Positions 7,567 to 14,752 of a DNA stretch of 64,000 bases are shown here, one piece after another. The translations under genes and the position numbers were made by a program. The stretch covers positions 1 to 64,000 of the forward strand of contig JABCZD010000003.1 of the NCBI GenBank assembly GCA_013289855.1. Reading direction: 5' to 3'. This stretch comes from Acidobacteriota bacterium (lineage in GTDB: Bacteria > Acidobacteriota > Terriglobia > Acidiferrales > UBA7541). Below the pieces are notes generated by a model, which saw only the letters and a list, made by a program, of their open reading frames with translations, was not told where the DNA came from and searched no databases. Each line of letters begins with the position of its first letter. Position 1 is the first letter of the stretch.

Positions 7567-8718
7567 CTACTTCGAGCTTGGAGTGGCTACGATTTTTTCC
7601 AGTTGGGCTATTTGTTGCTTGATTAGGTCGGCGTTGGGGCCGGGGGCGATGTAGGTTTGGGCGTTGCGCAGGTGCGCGAGGGCGGCGGCGAAATCTTGTT
7701 TGTCGGCCAGGATTACGGCGAGGAGTTGCTCGGTGTTAGGCACAGTGTGCAAGGGATCCATGGCGAGGGACTTTTCGGCGGCGGTTTCGGCTACGTCTTT
7801 TTTGCCCAGTTTGTAGTTGGCGATGGCGCTGTAATACCAGATTAATGCGGTGCCGCGGGGATTTAATTGGAGCTCGTGAGCGGTGGCGTCGGCGACTTCT
7901 TGCCATTTGCCGGCTTTCGCGTCAACTATGGCCAAGTGTTCATAGGGGAGGATGAATTGGGGATCGGCGGCAGCGGCTTTGGCGAAGGAATTGGCGGCGT
8001 CAGGAGAGTTGGCGGCTTCCTGGATTTTCCCGAGCTGGTACCAGGCTTCGGCGAATTGCGGATCGAGCTGGACAGCTTTCTCCAAATCTTTTTGGGCTTT
8101 ATCCGGTTTCTTCTCGAGCCATTCGGTGCGGGCTTTTTCAAAAGATTTCGCGGCGTCTTTGGGGGCCGAGGCGGTGGTGTTGCTGACGACGCTGCCCACG
8201 GAGTTTTCTTCGCGGTTCAGAGTGATAGTGCCGATGTCGGGATTGTCAGTAATGTTGCGGTCGGCGATGGTGACGGTGGTGGAGTTGAAACCCGGGAGGG
8301 CGGCTTCGACGGTGCAGCCCATGAATGCTGCGGCCGGCTTGGATTTGGGGTCGGCCGATGCTGGCGCGGTGCTGGTGACACCAGGGGAAGCGGCGGGAGC
8401 GATCACGAAGTTGCCCTTGGAGTCGGTCACGGAGGTGTAAGCGGTTTTGCCGCTGCAGGTGACGTTGACGGGGATGGCGTCCCAGGGGAGCGCGCCGCCG
8501 GCGACGGAGACTTTGCCGAGGAGATAGTCACCGGTGCGGCCCTGGCGAGAAAGCGCGTCATAGCCAGAATATTTGCCGATGTCGGTGGAGCCTGCGGGAC
8601 TGCCGGAGGCACTGGAGGGCGTGGTGGGCGTTCCTGAGGCTGAAGGGCGAGCTTGCGCGAAGGCGGCAACGGGGAGTGCAAGAGTTGCGAGAAAAACGAC
8701 GAAAGGTTTGGTGTTCAT
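7567..8718 (-). CDS. Exported TPR-repeat protein with carboxypeptidase-regulatory-like domain
   Basis: The 383-residue protein has a clear signal peptide (MNTKPFVVFLATLALPVAAFAQA) and AAAGGA ahead of the ATG. Residues about 60-165 form a beta-rich domain (GKVSVAGGALPWDAIPVNVTC ... SVTDSKGNFVI) resembling the carboxypeptidase-like regulatory domain common in Bacteroidota and Acidobacteriota exported proteins. The C-terminal half (about 190-375) contains about four TPR units (AEAWYQLGKIQEA, ALIWYYSAIANYKLG). It probably acts as a periplasmic scaffold; no partner is known. It is transcribed alone and diverges from the bamD-like gene. Confidence 0.8.
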   Translation of the reverse strand: MNTKPFVVFLATLALPVAAFAQARPSASGTPTTPSSASGSPAGSTDIGKYSGYDALSRQGRTGDYLLGKVSVAGGALPWDAIPVNVTCSGKTAYTSVTDSKGNFVIAPAASPGVTSTAPASADPKSKPAAAFMGCTVEAALPGFNSTTVTIADRNITDNPDIGTITLNREENSVGSVVSNTTASAPKDAAKSFEKARTEWLEKKPDKAQKDLEKAVQLDPQFAEAWYQLGKIQEAANSPDAANSFAKAAAADPQFILPYEHLAIVDAKAGKWQEVADATAHELQLNPRGTALIWYYSAIANYKLGKKDVAETAAEKSLAMDPLHTVPNTEQLLAVILADKQDFAAALAHLRNAQTYIAPGPNADLIKQQIAQLEKIVATPSSK

Positions 8719-9090
8719 GGCTTGCGTCCTTTGAAGATTTGGCTCCAGGTATTTTAGATGCTTGGGACGAAAAGAAAAGTTCGTTTAGTGGGTGGGCGTG
8801 CGAGGCAACAATCGCGGGCAACTGCTTCAGGCAACCTTGTTAGGCAACCCGGGCGGAGTTGCAGGTATCCGAAATGATGGGTAGGCTGCCCGGACGCGCG
8901 GGATTTTGGGACTGGTCGTTGGGGCAAGTTTTTGTGTGGCCTGTCCTTTGGTTCAGGTTATAATAAGACGCTCCTGCGGGCATCGAGGTTCCCAGCCTCA
9001 GTGCGCAGCGGCGCTGGCCAATGGAATGTTCGGTGGGGTGGATTGGCGGCTTGGGGTGGAGACGCGAAACTCTAGCGATCGAGGTGATGT
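8719..9090. other. Intergenic region between divergent TPR and bamD-like genes
   Basis: This gap of about 370 bases separates two divergently read genes, so both promoters must lie here. On the top strand a consensus TATAAT occurs at 8959-8964, without a convincing -35 box, leaving a leader of about 120 bases before the bamD-like start. No RNA gene, repeat unit or further coding frame was recognised. Confidence 0.4.
8959..8964 (+). promoter_or_regulatory. Candidate -10 box upstream of the bamD-like gene
   Basis: A perfect TATAAT stands in the divergent intergenic region on the strand of the bamD-like gene. No good TTGACA-like box is found 16-18 bases upstream, so this is a weak promoter prediction. 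Confidence 0.35.
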
Positions 9091-10512
9091 TTGCGCCGTA
9101 CTCTAATATTGCTTGCAAGTGGGATATTTCTGGTTTCGGTTGGCGCGGTGCAGTGCGACGCGCAATTTCTACACAAGAAGAAGGTTAATAAGTCGACCAG
9201 CGCGGATAATAGCGCGGAGCCCGACAAGGTGCTGTATCTGCGGGCGCTGGACGAGGCCAAGAAGGGGCATCAAGAGATTGCCCGGCTGGACCTCCAGACG
9301 TTAATCAACACTTATCCCGACAGCGAATATCTGGCCAAGGCGAAACTGGGAATCGCAGACTCTTATTATAAAGAGGGCGGGACGGCGAACACCACGCAGG
9401 CGATTCAGGCGTACAAAGATTTCATCGTGTTCTTCCCTTTCCTGCCGGAGGCGCCGTACGCGCAGTTGCAGGTGGCGAATGCGCACTACCGAGAGATGGC
9501 CAAACCGGACCGCGATCGCACCGAAGCGAAAGAGGCGGAAGACGAGTTTCAGACATTTTTGCAAAAGTATCCGAGCGATCCACTGGCGGGCCAGGCGACG
9601 CAGCATCTGCGCGATGTGCAGGAAGTGCTGGCCGAGGGCGACTACCGCATTGCTTATTATTATTACGTGAAGGGCGACAAGCGAGCGGCGGCGTCACGGT
9701 TGACGTCGGTGACCACGCGGTATCCGCTATACAGCAAGTCTGACCATGCGTTGTGGATGCTGGGGGATTTGTATGAAACCAGCGAAAAACGGGACATTGC
9801 TTCGAAATATTATGCGCAGATCGTGCGGGATTATCCGAAGTCCGATCTGGTGGGAGATGCGAAGTATAAATTGAAGGCGTTTGGCGTGCCGGTGCCGCAG
9901 CCGGATCCGAATGCGTTGGCGTGGATGACGGCAAACGCAAACGCGCCGCGGCCGAAGACGCCGATGTATAAGCGGCCTTTGGACTTTGTCTCCGGCAAGC
10001 CTGCGGGTGAGCTACTTTCGTCGGCAAAAGTTGGTACGCCGACGATGACGCAGGAAAGCGACAACAACAACGACACACTGCACCCTGGAAGCGGAGCACA
10101 ACTGACCGTGGGTGGGACGCCTGGGAAGTCGGTGGTGGCTACGGTGGTGCCGGGGTCAGAGTCGGGAGCGGTGAGCGGCGAGAGCGTTCCAGCCGCGACG
10201 GGGACTGATACGGCGGCACCGGCCGAAGGCACGAGCAGTGCACCAGCTGTAGGGGCACCAGCGGCGGAGGCACCGGCTGCGGAAGGCGCGGCGCCAGCGG
10301 CGGAATCTACGTCCGCTGCGGCAAATGGCGCGGCGGGCGCTACTCCGGCGACAGGAAATGCGGCGGTAGCTAAGGCGGCGGATGGAACTGCGCCGGCTAG
10401 TGACGCGGCGGCCACGGAAGACTCGTCCGACAGCACGAAGACAGCGAACCCGGATGGGAAAGAATCCACCAGCAAGAAGAAGAAAGGGATCAAGAAACTC
10501 ATCCCCTGGTAA
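9091..10512 (+). CDS. bamD: BamD/YbgF-like outer-membrane assembly TPR protein with long Ala-rich tail
   Basis: The start is a TTG at 9091, supported by GAGGTGAT about 5 bases upstream. A signal peptide (MRRTLILLASGIFLVSVGAVQCDAQ) is followed by the BamD-type repeat domain (about 45-260). Typical blocks are LDLQTLINTYPDSEYLAKAKLGIADSYY, FLQKYPSDP and YYAQIVRDYPKSDLVGDA, the conserved TPR pattern of outer-membrane barrel assembly lipoproteins. Cys22 is preceded by V-Q, a poor lipobox, so lipid anchoring is uncertain. The last 190 residues (about 280-460) are Ala/Gly/Thr-rich low complexity ending in KKKKGIKKLIPW. BamD is usually about 250 residues; the tail roughly doubles it. Confidence 0.85.
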   Translation: MRRTLILLASGIFLVSVGAVQCDAQFLHKKKVNKSTSADNSAEPDKVLYLRALDEAKKGHQEIARLDLQTLINTYPDSEYLAKAKLGIADSYYKEGGTANTTQAIQAYKDFIVFFPFLPEAPYAQLQVANAHYREMAKPDRDRTEAKEAEDEFQTFLQKYPSDPLAGQATQHLRDVQEVLAEGDYRIAYYYYVKGDKRAAASRLTSVTTRYPLYSKSDHALWMLGDLYETSEKRDIASKYYAQIVRDYPKSDLVGDAKYKLKAFGVPVPQPDPNALAWMTANANAPRPKTPMYKRPLDFVSGKPAGELLSSAKVGTPTMTQESDNNNDTLHPGSGAQLTVGGTPGKSVVATVVPGSESGAVSGESVPAATGTDTAAPAEGTSSAPAVGAPAAEAPAAEGAAPAAESTSAAANGAAGATPATGNAAVAKAADGTAPASDAAATEDSSDSTKTANPDGKESTSKKKKGIKKLIPW

Positions 10513-10575
10513 AAGCCCAGCGCGAGGTTGTTCGGAGCTGACAAAAGGCTCAGCGAAAACGAGACGAAGAGATAT

Positions 10576-10605
10576 GGGGTTCGCCAAACTGGCGGACCCC
10601 TTTTT
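10576..10605 (+). terminator. Rho-independent terminator of the bamD-like gene
   Basis: A 10-base-pair stem (GGGGTTCGCC with GGCGGACCCC, one G-U pair) around a 5-base AAACT loop is followed directly by five T. It ends about 60 bases after the coding stop. Confidence 0.9.
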
Positions 10606-10698
10606 GATTATGGCTGCTTATTTATAAGGTGCTGCGACGGAGCTGATGTGCGCCATTGGGCCAGTGTTCGTTTCCGACACACTGGCACCCTGTTCACA

Positions 10699-10727
10699 TT
10701 GACGGGTGTTTGGCCGAATGCTCAAAT
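10699..10727 (+). promoter_or_regulatory. Candidate promoter for the response-regulator gene
   Basis: TTGACG is followed after 17 bases by TCAAAT. The -35 box is good and the -10 box matches 4 of 6 positions. It lies downstream of the terminator and upstream of the GTG start. Confidence 0.4.
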
Positions 10728-10859
10728 ACAGTGGAGCACGGGAGTGCTTCCGGAAGATTTCCGGGAGAGCGTACCGTTGCGGAGCGGCCAAGAAGGTAAG
10801 AAGGCCGCGAGATACGGCGTGAAACGGCGCGGGTAGAGGTTTCTCCCGGAGGATGTTCG

Positions 10860-12986
10860 GTGGCCAAGATCCTGGTGGCGGACGATAACAGCAACATCCA
10901 GAAGATGGTGGGCCTGGCGCTGAAAGACCAGGGCATCGACGTGGTGGCCGTGGGCAACGGCGAAGCCGCAGTGCGAAAAATTTCCGACATACATCCGGAT
11001 TTAGTTTTGGCCGATGTGTTCATGCCGGTGCGCAATGGGTATGAAGTTTGCCAGTATGTGAAGCAGGATCCGGCGCTGGCGCATATTCCCGTGATTTTGT
11101 TGGTGGGCGCGTTCGATCCCCTGGATGAGCAGGAAGCGCAGCGTGTGGGCGCGGATGGTGTGTTGAAGAAGCCGTTTGTGCCGCCCGATCCGCTGATTGC
11201 GATGGTGAAAGCGGCGTTGACGCGCGCGGGCGTGGCGTATTCGTCTGAGAAGACGCTGGGCGACGACAAGTCTGGAAGAAATGGCGAGCGCAAAGGCGCG
11301 GAATTTTTGAAGCCCAAGCCGGCGCCGGTGGCGGTACCGGAGCCTGTGGTGATGGCTGCTCCTGTAGCGCCCCCCGAATCGATTGTGATGGAAGATTTGG
11401 ACGTGGTGGAAGAGGTGTCGCTGGTGCCTCCGCCGGTGAAGATGGTTGGCGAGGCTCCATTGGCATTTGGGAATTTGATGGAAAGCGGCACCGCCGAGGA
11501 AGAAGATCCGGGATTTGTTGCCGCAGTGCATCCGGAACTGGCGGGGCGCGATTGGCGGGACGCGGAAGAACAGCAGGATGTACCGGAAGAGGAAGAAGAA
11601 GAGAAGCCGAGGGCTTCTTGGCGCCGTGATGCTGGGGATGAAGAGGTGGCGGGAGGCGTGACGGGAGCGGCGCGGGATTGGCGGGATACGGCGTTCAACG
11701 AGCCGCCCACGCGTAAGAGTGCGCGAGAAGATTGGGGAACGACGCCGGTGCCCGCGATGACGGAAGCGGCGGCAACGCAAGAAAGTCCCGCGGCGATTTT
11801 GCAAGAAGAGACGGTTTCGGCGGTTACGAAGATTGATGCGGGACTTGTTACGTCCGAGGCAATTCCGCAGGTGACAGCGTACTCGGCGGATGCCTGGGAT
11901 AGCGCGATCTCTGCTGGGGCGTCGGAAGCGGCGGCAGCGCTGGCGTTGTCGAAGAACGGGTCGCAGACGCTTACGGCGGAAGCTGCGCTTAACGCGGTGA
12001 GCGATGCGGCAGGAGAGTTGCCAGCAGCAGCGCTGGCCGTGGAACACCATGCGGTGGCAACGGCGATTGATCGATTTGCAGGCTCACAGGATGCGCAGGG
12101 CGAAGCCGAAGGGGCGGCGCCGACGGCCACTAGTGCGTGGGAAGTGCAGGCGATGAAGGCCAATCTGCTGGCGTCGACGTGGGACGCACCGGCGGCGGCT
12201 AGTGCGCCAGTGTTTTCGGAAACGGCGGCGGAAGAAGCGCCTGCTGTACTTGCGGCGGAAGAGACCGTTGGAGAGCCGGAAGCGGCTGTTGTGGAGCACG
12301 CGGAAGCGTTCGTGGAGCCGGCCGCTGAAGTTGCCGCGCCGGTGGTAGAGAACTCGAACGTTGATGTGGCTGCGGCGGGCGAACTTGCGCTTACTGCGGA
12401 GACACCGGAAGTTATTCACGAGGAACAGGCGGCGGAGCCCGCGGCGACGGCATATGCGAGTGAGTTGAGTGTTGAGCCCGCGGCGAGCGCTGAAGTTGAG
12501 ACGGCGATTCCCGAAGTGGAAACGGCCCATGAGTCGGTGGCTAACGAGGGGCCTGCCGAGGAAATCCACGGCGCGGAGAGTTTTGCTGCGACGCAGGCGG
12601 TTGAGGAACCGGCCGTCGAACAGAACGTGTTTCTTGAAGAAACGGCTGCGCCGGTAGAGGAAGTTGCGCCGGAACATGGTACGGAACACGGCGCGGAACC
12701 AAGCACGGAACAGGTCTCGGAAATTTCCAACGTTGGGGCCATTACGGAAAGCGTGGCGGCGAGCGTGTATGTGGGCGAGCCGCCGGCCATCGAGACCGCG
12801 GCTGAGCCTGAAGCGAAAGCGGTGGCTCACGACGTGGCTGCGACGGAGGCCCAGGCTAACAACGCAGACGTGGTGGCGCGGGTGCTGGCGAGTCTTAGTC
12901 CGGAAGTGATGCAGGCGGTTACGCGCGAGTTGCTGAAGCCGGTGGTGGAGGCGATGGTGCGCGAAGAGTTGAATAAGAAGAAGTAG
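10860..12986 (+). CDS. Response-regulator receiver protein with a ~580-residue Ala/Glu-rich tail
   Basis: The GTG start follows GGAGGATGTTCG. Residues 1-120 are a CheY-like receiver domain: acidic pair D8-D9 (LVADDN), phospho-acceptor D52 (LADVFMP) and Lys104 (LKKPF). The usual Thr/Ser of strand 4 is replaced in VILLVGAFD. The remaining residues (about 130-670) are strongly biased to Ala, Glu, Val and Pro, with no folded domain seen. The final 35 residues (LASLSPEVMQAVTRELLKPVVEAM) form a predicted amphipathic helix that looks conserved rather than random. No DNA-binding output domain is present. A terminator follows. The partner kinase is unknown. Confidence 0.85.
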   Translation: MAKILVADDNSNIQKMVGLALKDQGIDVVAVGNGEAAVRKISDIHPDLVLADVFMPVRNGYEVCQYVKQDPALAHIPVILLVGAFDPLDEQEAQRVGADGVLKKPFVPPDPLIAMVKAALTRAGVAYSSEKTLGDDKSGRNGERKGAEFLKPKPAPVAVPEPVVMAAPVAPPESIVMEDLDVVEEVSLVPPPVKMVGEAPLAFGNLMESGTAEEEDPGFVAAVHPELAGRDWRDAEEQQDVPEEEEEEKPRASWRRDAGDEEVAGGVTGAARDWRDTAFNEPPTRKSAREDWGTTPVPAMTEAAATQESPAAILQEETVSAVTKIDAGLVTSEAIPQVTAYSADAWDSAISAGASEAAAALALSKNGSQTLTAEAALNAVSDAAGELPAAALAVEHHAVATAIDRFAGSQDAQGEAEGAAPTATSAWEVQAMKANLLASTWDAPAAASAPVFSETAAEEAPAVLAAEETVGEPEAAVVEHAEAFVEPAAEVAAPVVENSNVDVAAAGELALTAETPEVIHEEQAAEPAATAYASELSVEPAASAEVETAIPEVETAHESVANEGPAEEIHGAESFAATQAVEEPAVEQNVFLEETAAPVEEVAPEHGTEHGAEPSTEQVSEISNVGAITESVAASVYVGEPPAIETAAEPEAKAVAHDVAATEAQANNADVVARVLASLSPEVMQAVTRELLKPVVEAMVREELNKKK

Positions 12987-13024
12987 TTCCCTGCCGCGGC
13001 TGGTTTTTAGAGATTGTGTTTAGC

Positions 13025-13060
13025 AAAATGCCCGCGATTGAAATCGCGGGCATTTTTGTT
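13025..13060 (+). terminator. Rho-independent terminator of the response-regulator gene
   Basis: An 11-base-pair perfect stem (ATGCCCGCGAT with ATCGCGGGCAT) around a 4-base loop is followed by a T-rich run. A-rich bases precede the stem, so it may also work on the opposite strand. Confidence 0.9.
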
Positions 13061-13095
13061 TGTAGGCGGAGTGAGTCGGCGTGATGAAGAAACCG

Positions 13096-13160
13096 TTTGC
13101 CGCCCCTACGGGGCTCGCGGTTCCCTGCATGGGTACCCAGCACTTGCGTGCTGGGCTATA
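13096..13160. repeat. Palindromic repeat unit, subtype H
   Basis: A GCCGCCCCTACGGGGCTCGC block is followed by CCCAGCACTTGCGTGCTGGG, two adjacent hairpins, one with a CTAC (GTAG on the bottom strand) foot. It resembles the other GTAG-foot repeats in the window but shares no long identity with them. Confidence 0.45.
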
Positions 13161-13317
13161 TTGTGGCGCGCCTGCGGCGCTGTTTGGGCGGCATTGCGAA
13201 AATGCCGGTCCGCGCGAATTCCTCGCCCCCCCGCAAAAACCACGTTCGTGAAGAGACGCCCGCCCGGAAATGGGTTGCGTCGGTCTCGGGACTCATGGAA
13301 GATGATGCCCATTCTTG

Positions 13318-14568
13318 ATGCCGACCTCCGAAGCGCTACAACGTAAGGGTATTCCAGGCCCGCTGGCGTTGACCCTCGTCTTGCTGGCGATTTCTGTGTT
13401 CATCAACTACGTGGATCGCGGAAATCTCTCCATCGCCGGCCCGCTGCTGAAGGACGAACTGGGCATTTCCGCATCGCAACTGGGCATCTTGTTTTCCGCG
13501 TTTTTCTTTACCTACGGGCTATTTCAACTCGTTTCCGGCTGGCTGGTGGACCGATACAACGTCAATTGGATCTTCGCCGGCGGCTTCTTTCTTTGGTCGG
13601 TCGCCACCGCAGCGACAGGCCTCGCGCACGTCTTCGCAAGCATTTTGGTTTTTCGATTGCTCGTCGGCATTGGCGAGTCCGTCGCCTATCCGTCCTACAC
13701 AAAAATCATCGCCAGCAATTTCCCGGAAACGCAGCGCGGCTTTGCCAACGGCGTGCTCTCCGCTGGGGTCGTCCTGGGACCCGGATTTGGCATGCTCTTC
13801 GGCGGCTTGCTGATCGCGCGATACGGATGGCGTCCGTGCTTTATCGTTTTAGGACTCGCAAGCCTGCTTTGGATTATCCCTTGGCTGCGTTACGCGCCAA
13901 AAGACCCGCCCGCTATTCGCACGAACGCTGCGGGCACGCCAATGTTTCTGGAGCTTCTCCGCGTGCGGTCGCTGTGGGGAACCTGCCTGGGACTATTCTG
14001 CGGAAATTATGTGAACTACTTCCTGATTACCTGGTTGCCGTTTTATCTGGTTCGCGAACGGCAGTTCTCCATGGACAAGATGGCGAAAATCGGCGGGACC
14101 GCCTACCTGCTCGGCGCGTGTGCTTCCGCCCTGGCAGGTTGGCTATCCGACCGCTGGATCACGTCGGGGGCCACGCCGACGCTCGTTCGGAAAACGGTCG
14201 TTGGCGGAGGCTCCGCTTTGGCCGGCATTTTCGTCGGCCTCGCCGCTGTTGCCGGCCCGGTCTATTGCATCCCCGCCTTGGTACTCGGAGTTATCTTTTT
14301 TGGCGTCACCGCCTCCAATGTCTGGACCATTACACAAACGCTCGCGGGACCGAAAGCGGCCGGACGATGGGCCGGTTTCCAGTGCTTTATCGGAAATATT
14401 TCGGGGATTGTGGCGCCGGCGGTCACGGGATTTGTGCTACAGCGCACCGGGCATTTTTTCTGGGCATTCGTTATCGTCACCGCCGTCTCATTGGTCGGAG
14501 CGTCTTCGTGGCTTTTCCTCGTTGGTCCTGTGGAGCAGGTGGCCTGGCGTGGGGAAATTTCGGCTTAG
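13318..14568 (+). CDS. MFS transporter, anion:cation symporter (hexuronate/glucarate-like) family
   Basis: This is a major-facilitator transporter of about 416 residues with twelve hydrophobic segments. The N-terminal signature is typical of the ACS subfamily: INYVDRGNLSIAGPLL near residue 25-40, then QLGILFSAFFFTYGLFQLVSGWLVDR. The VGIGESVAYPSYTKIIASNFP block and the central loop after LRYAPKDPPA also fit. ACS members carry hexuronates, glucarate, phthalate or similar organic anions with H+ or Na+; the substrate here cannot be told. ATG at 13318 is chosen over the TTG just before it. The gene is separated from valS by about 185 bases and appears monocistronic. Confidence 0.88.
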   Translation: MPTSEALQRKGIPGPLALTLVLLAISVFINYVDRGNLSIAGPLLKDELGISASQLGILFSAFFFTYGLFQLVSGWLVDRYNVNWIFAGGFFLWSVATAATGLAHVFASILVFRLLVGIGESVAYPSYTKIIASNFPETQRGFANGVLSAGVVLGPGFGMLFGGLLIARYGWRPCFIVLGLASLLWIIPWLRYAPKDPPAIRTNAAGTPMFLELLRVRSLWGTCLGLFCGNYVNYFLITWLPFYLVRERQFSMDKMAKIGGTAYLLGACASALAGWLSDRWITSGATPTLVRKTVVGGGSALAGIFVGLAAVAGPVYCIPALVLGVIFFGVTASNVWTITQTLAGPKAAGRWAGFQCFIGNISGIVAPAVTGFVLQRTGHFFWAFVIVTAVSLVGASSWLFLVGPVEQVAWRGEISA

Positions 14569-14752
14569 ATATAGCTCGGCCAAAATCGGTCATTCCCGCT
14601 CACACTGCTCGCTGGAGTGACGCGGTAGTTGGAGGCCAGAGTCTGTTGATAAATTGACGTCCCGCGATTTTTCCCCGTATAGTCGAAGATTATCCTGACG
14701 ACAAATTTGTTTGCTGGATGACGCGTTTTTTCTATTGGGAGCAACGGGAATT

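Larger units (their letters stand above)
10513..10859. other. Intergenic region between bamD-like and response-regulator genes
   Basis: It contains a strong terminator close to the bamD-like stop and a promoter-like pair (TTGACG, 17 bases, TCAAAT) about 135 bases before the response-regulator start. Nothing else is recognised. Confidence 0.5.
12987..13317. other. Intergenic region before the MFS gene
   Basis: It holds the response-regulator terminator and a palindromic repeat unit, with about 150 further bases showing nothing recognisable. No promoter for the MFS gene stands out. Confidence 0.4.

Noticed and set aside
7867..8637. 256-residue plus frame
   Set aside because: Antisense to the exported TPR gene; Gly-rich composition typical of a shadow frame.
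10694..12163. 489-residue frame on the minus strand
   Set aside because: It lies wholly antisense to the response-regulator gene, whose own frame shows a clear receiver domain. The opposite frame is only open because of the biased Ala/Glu codons.
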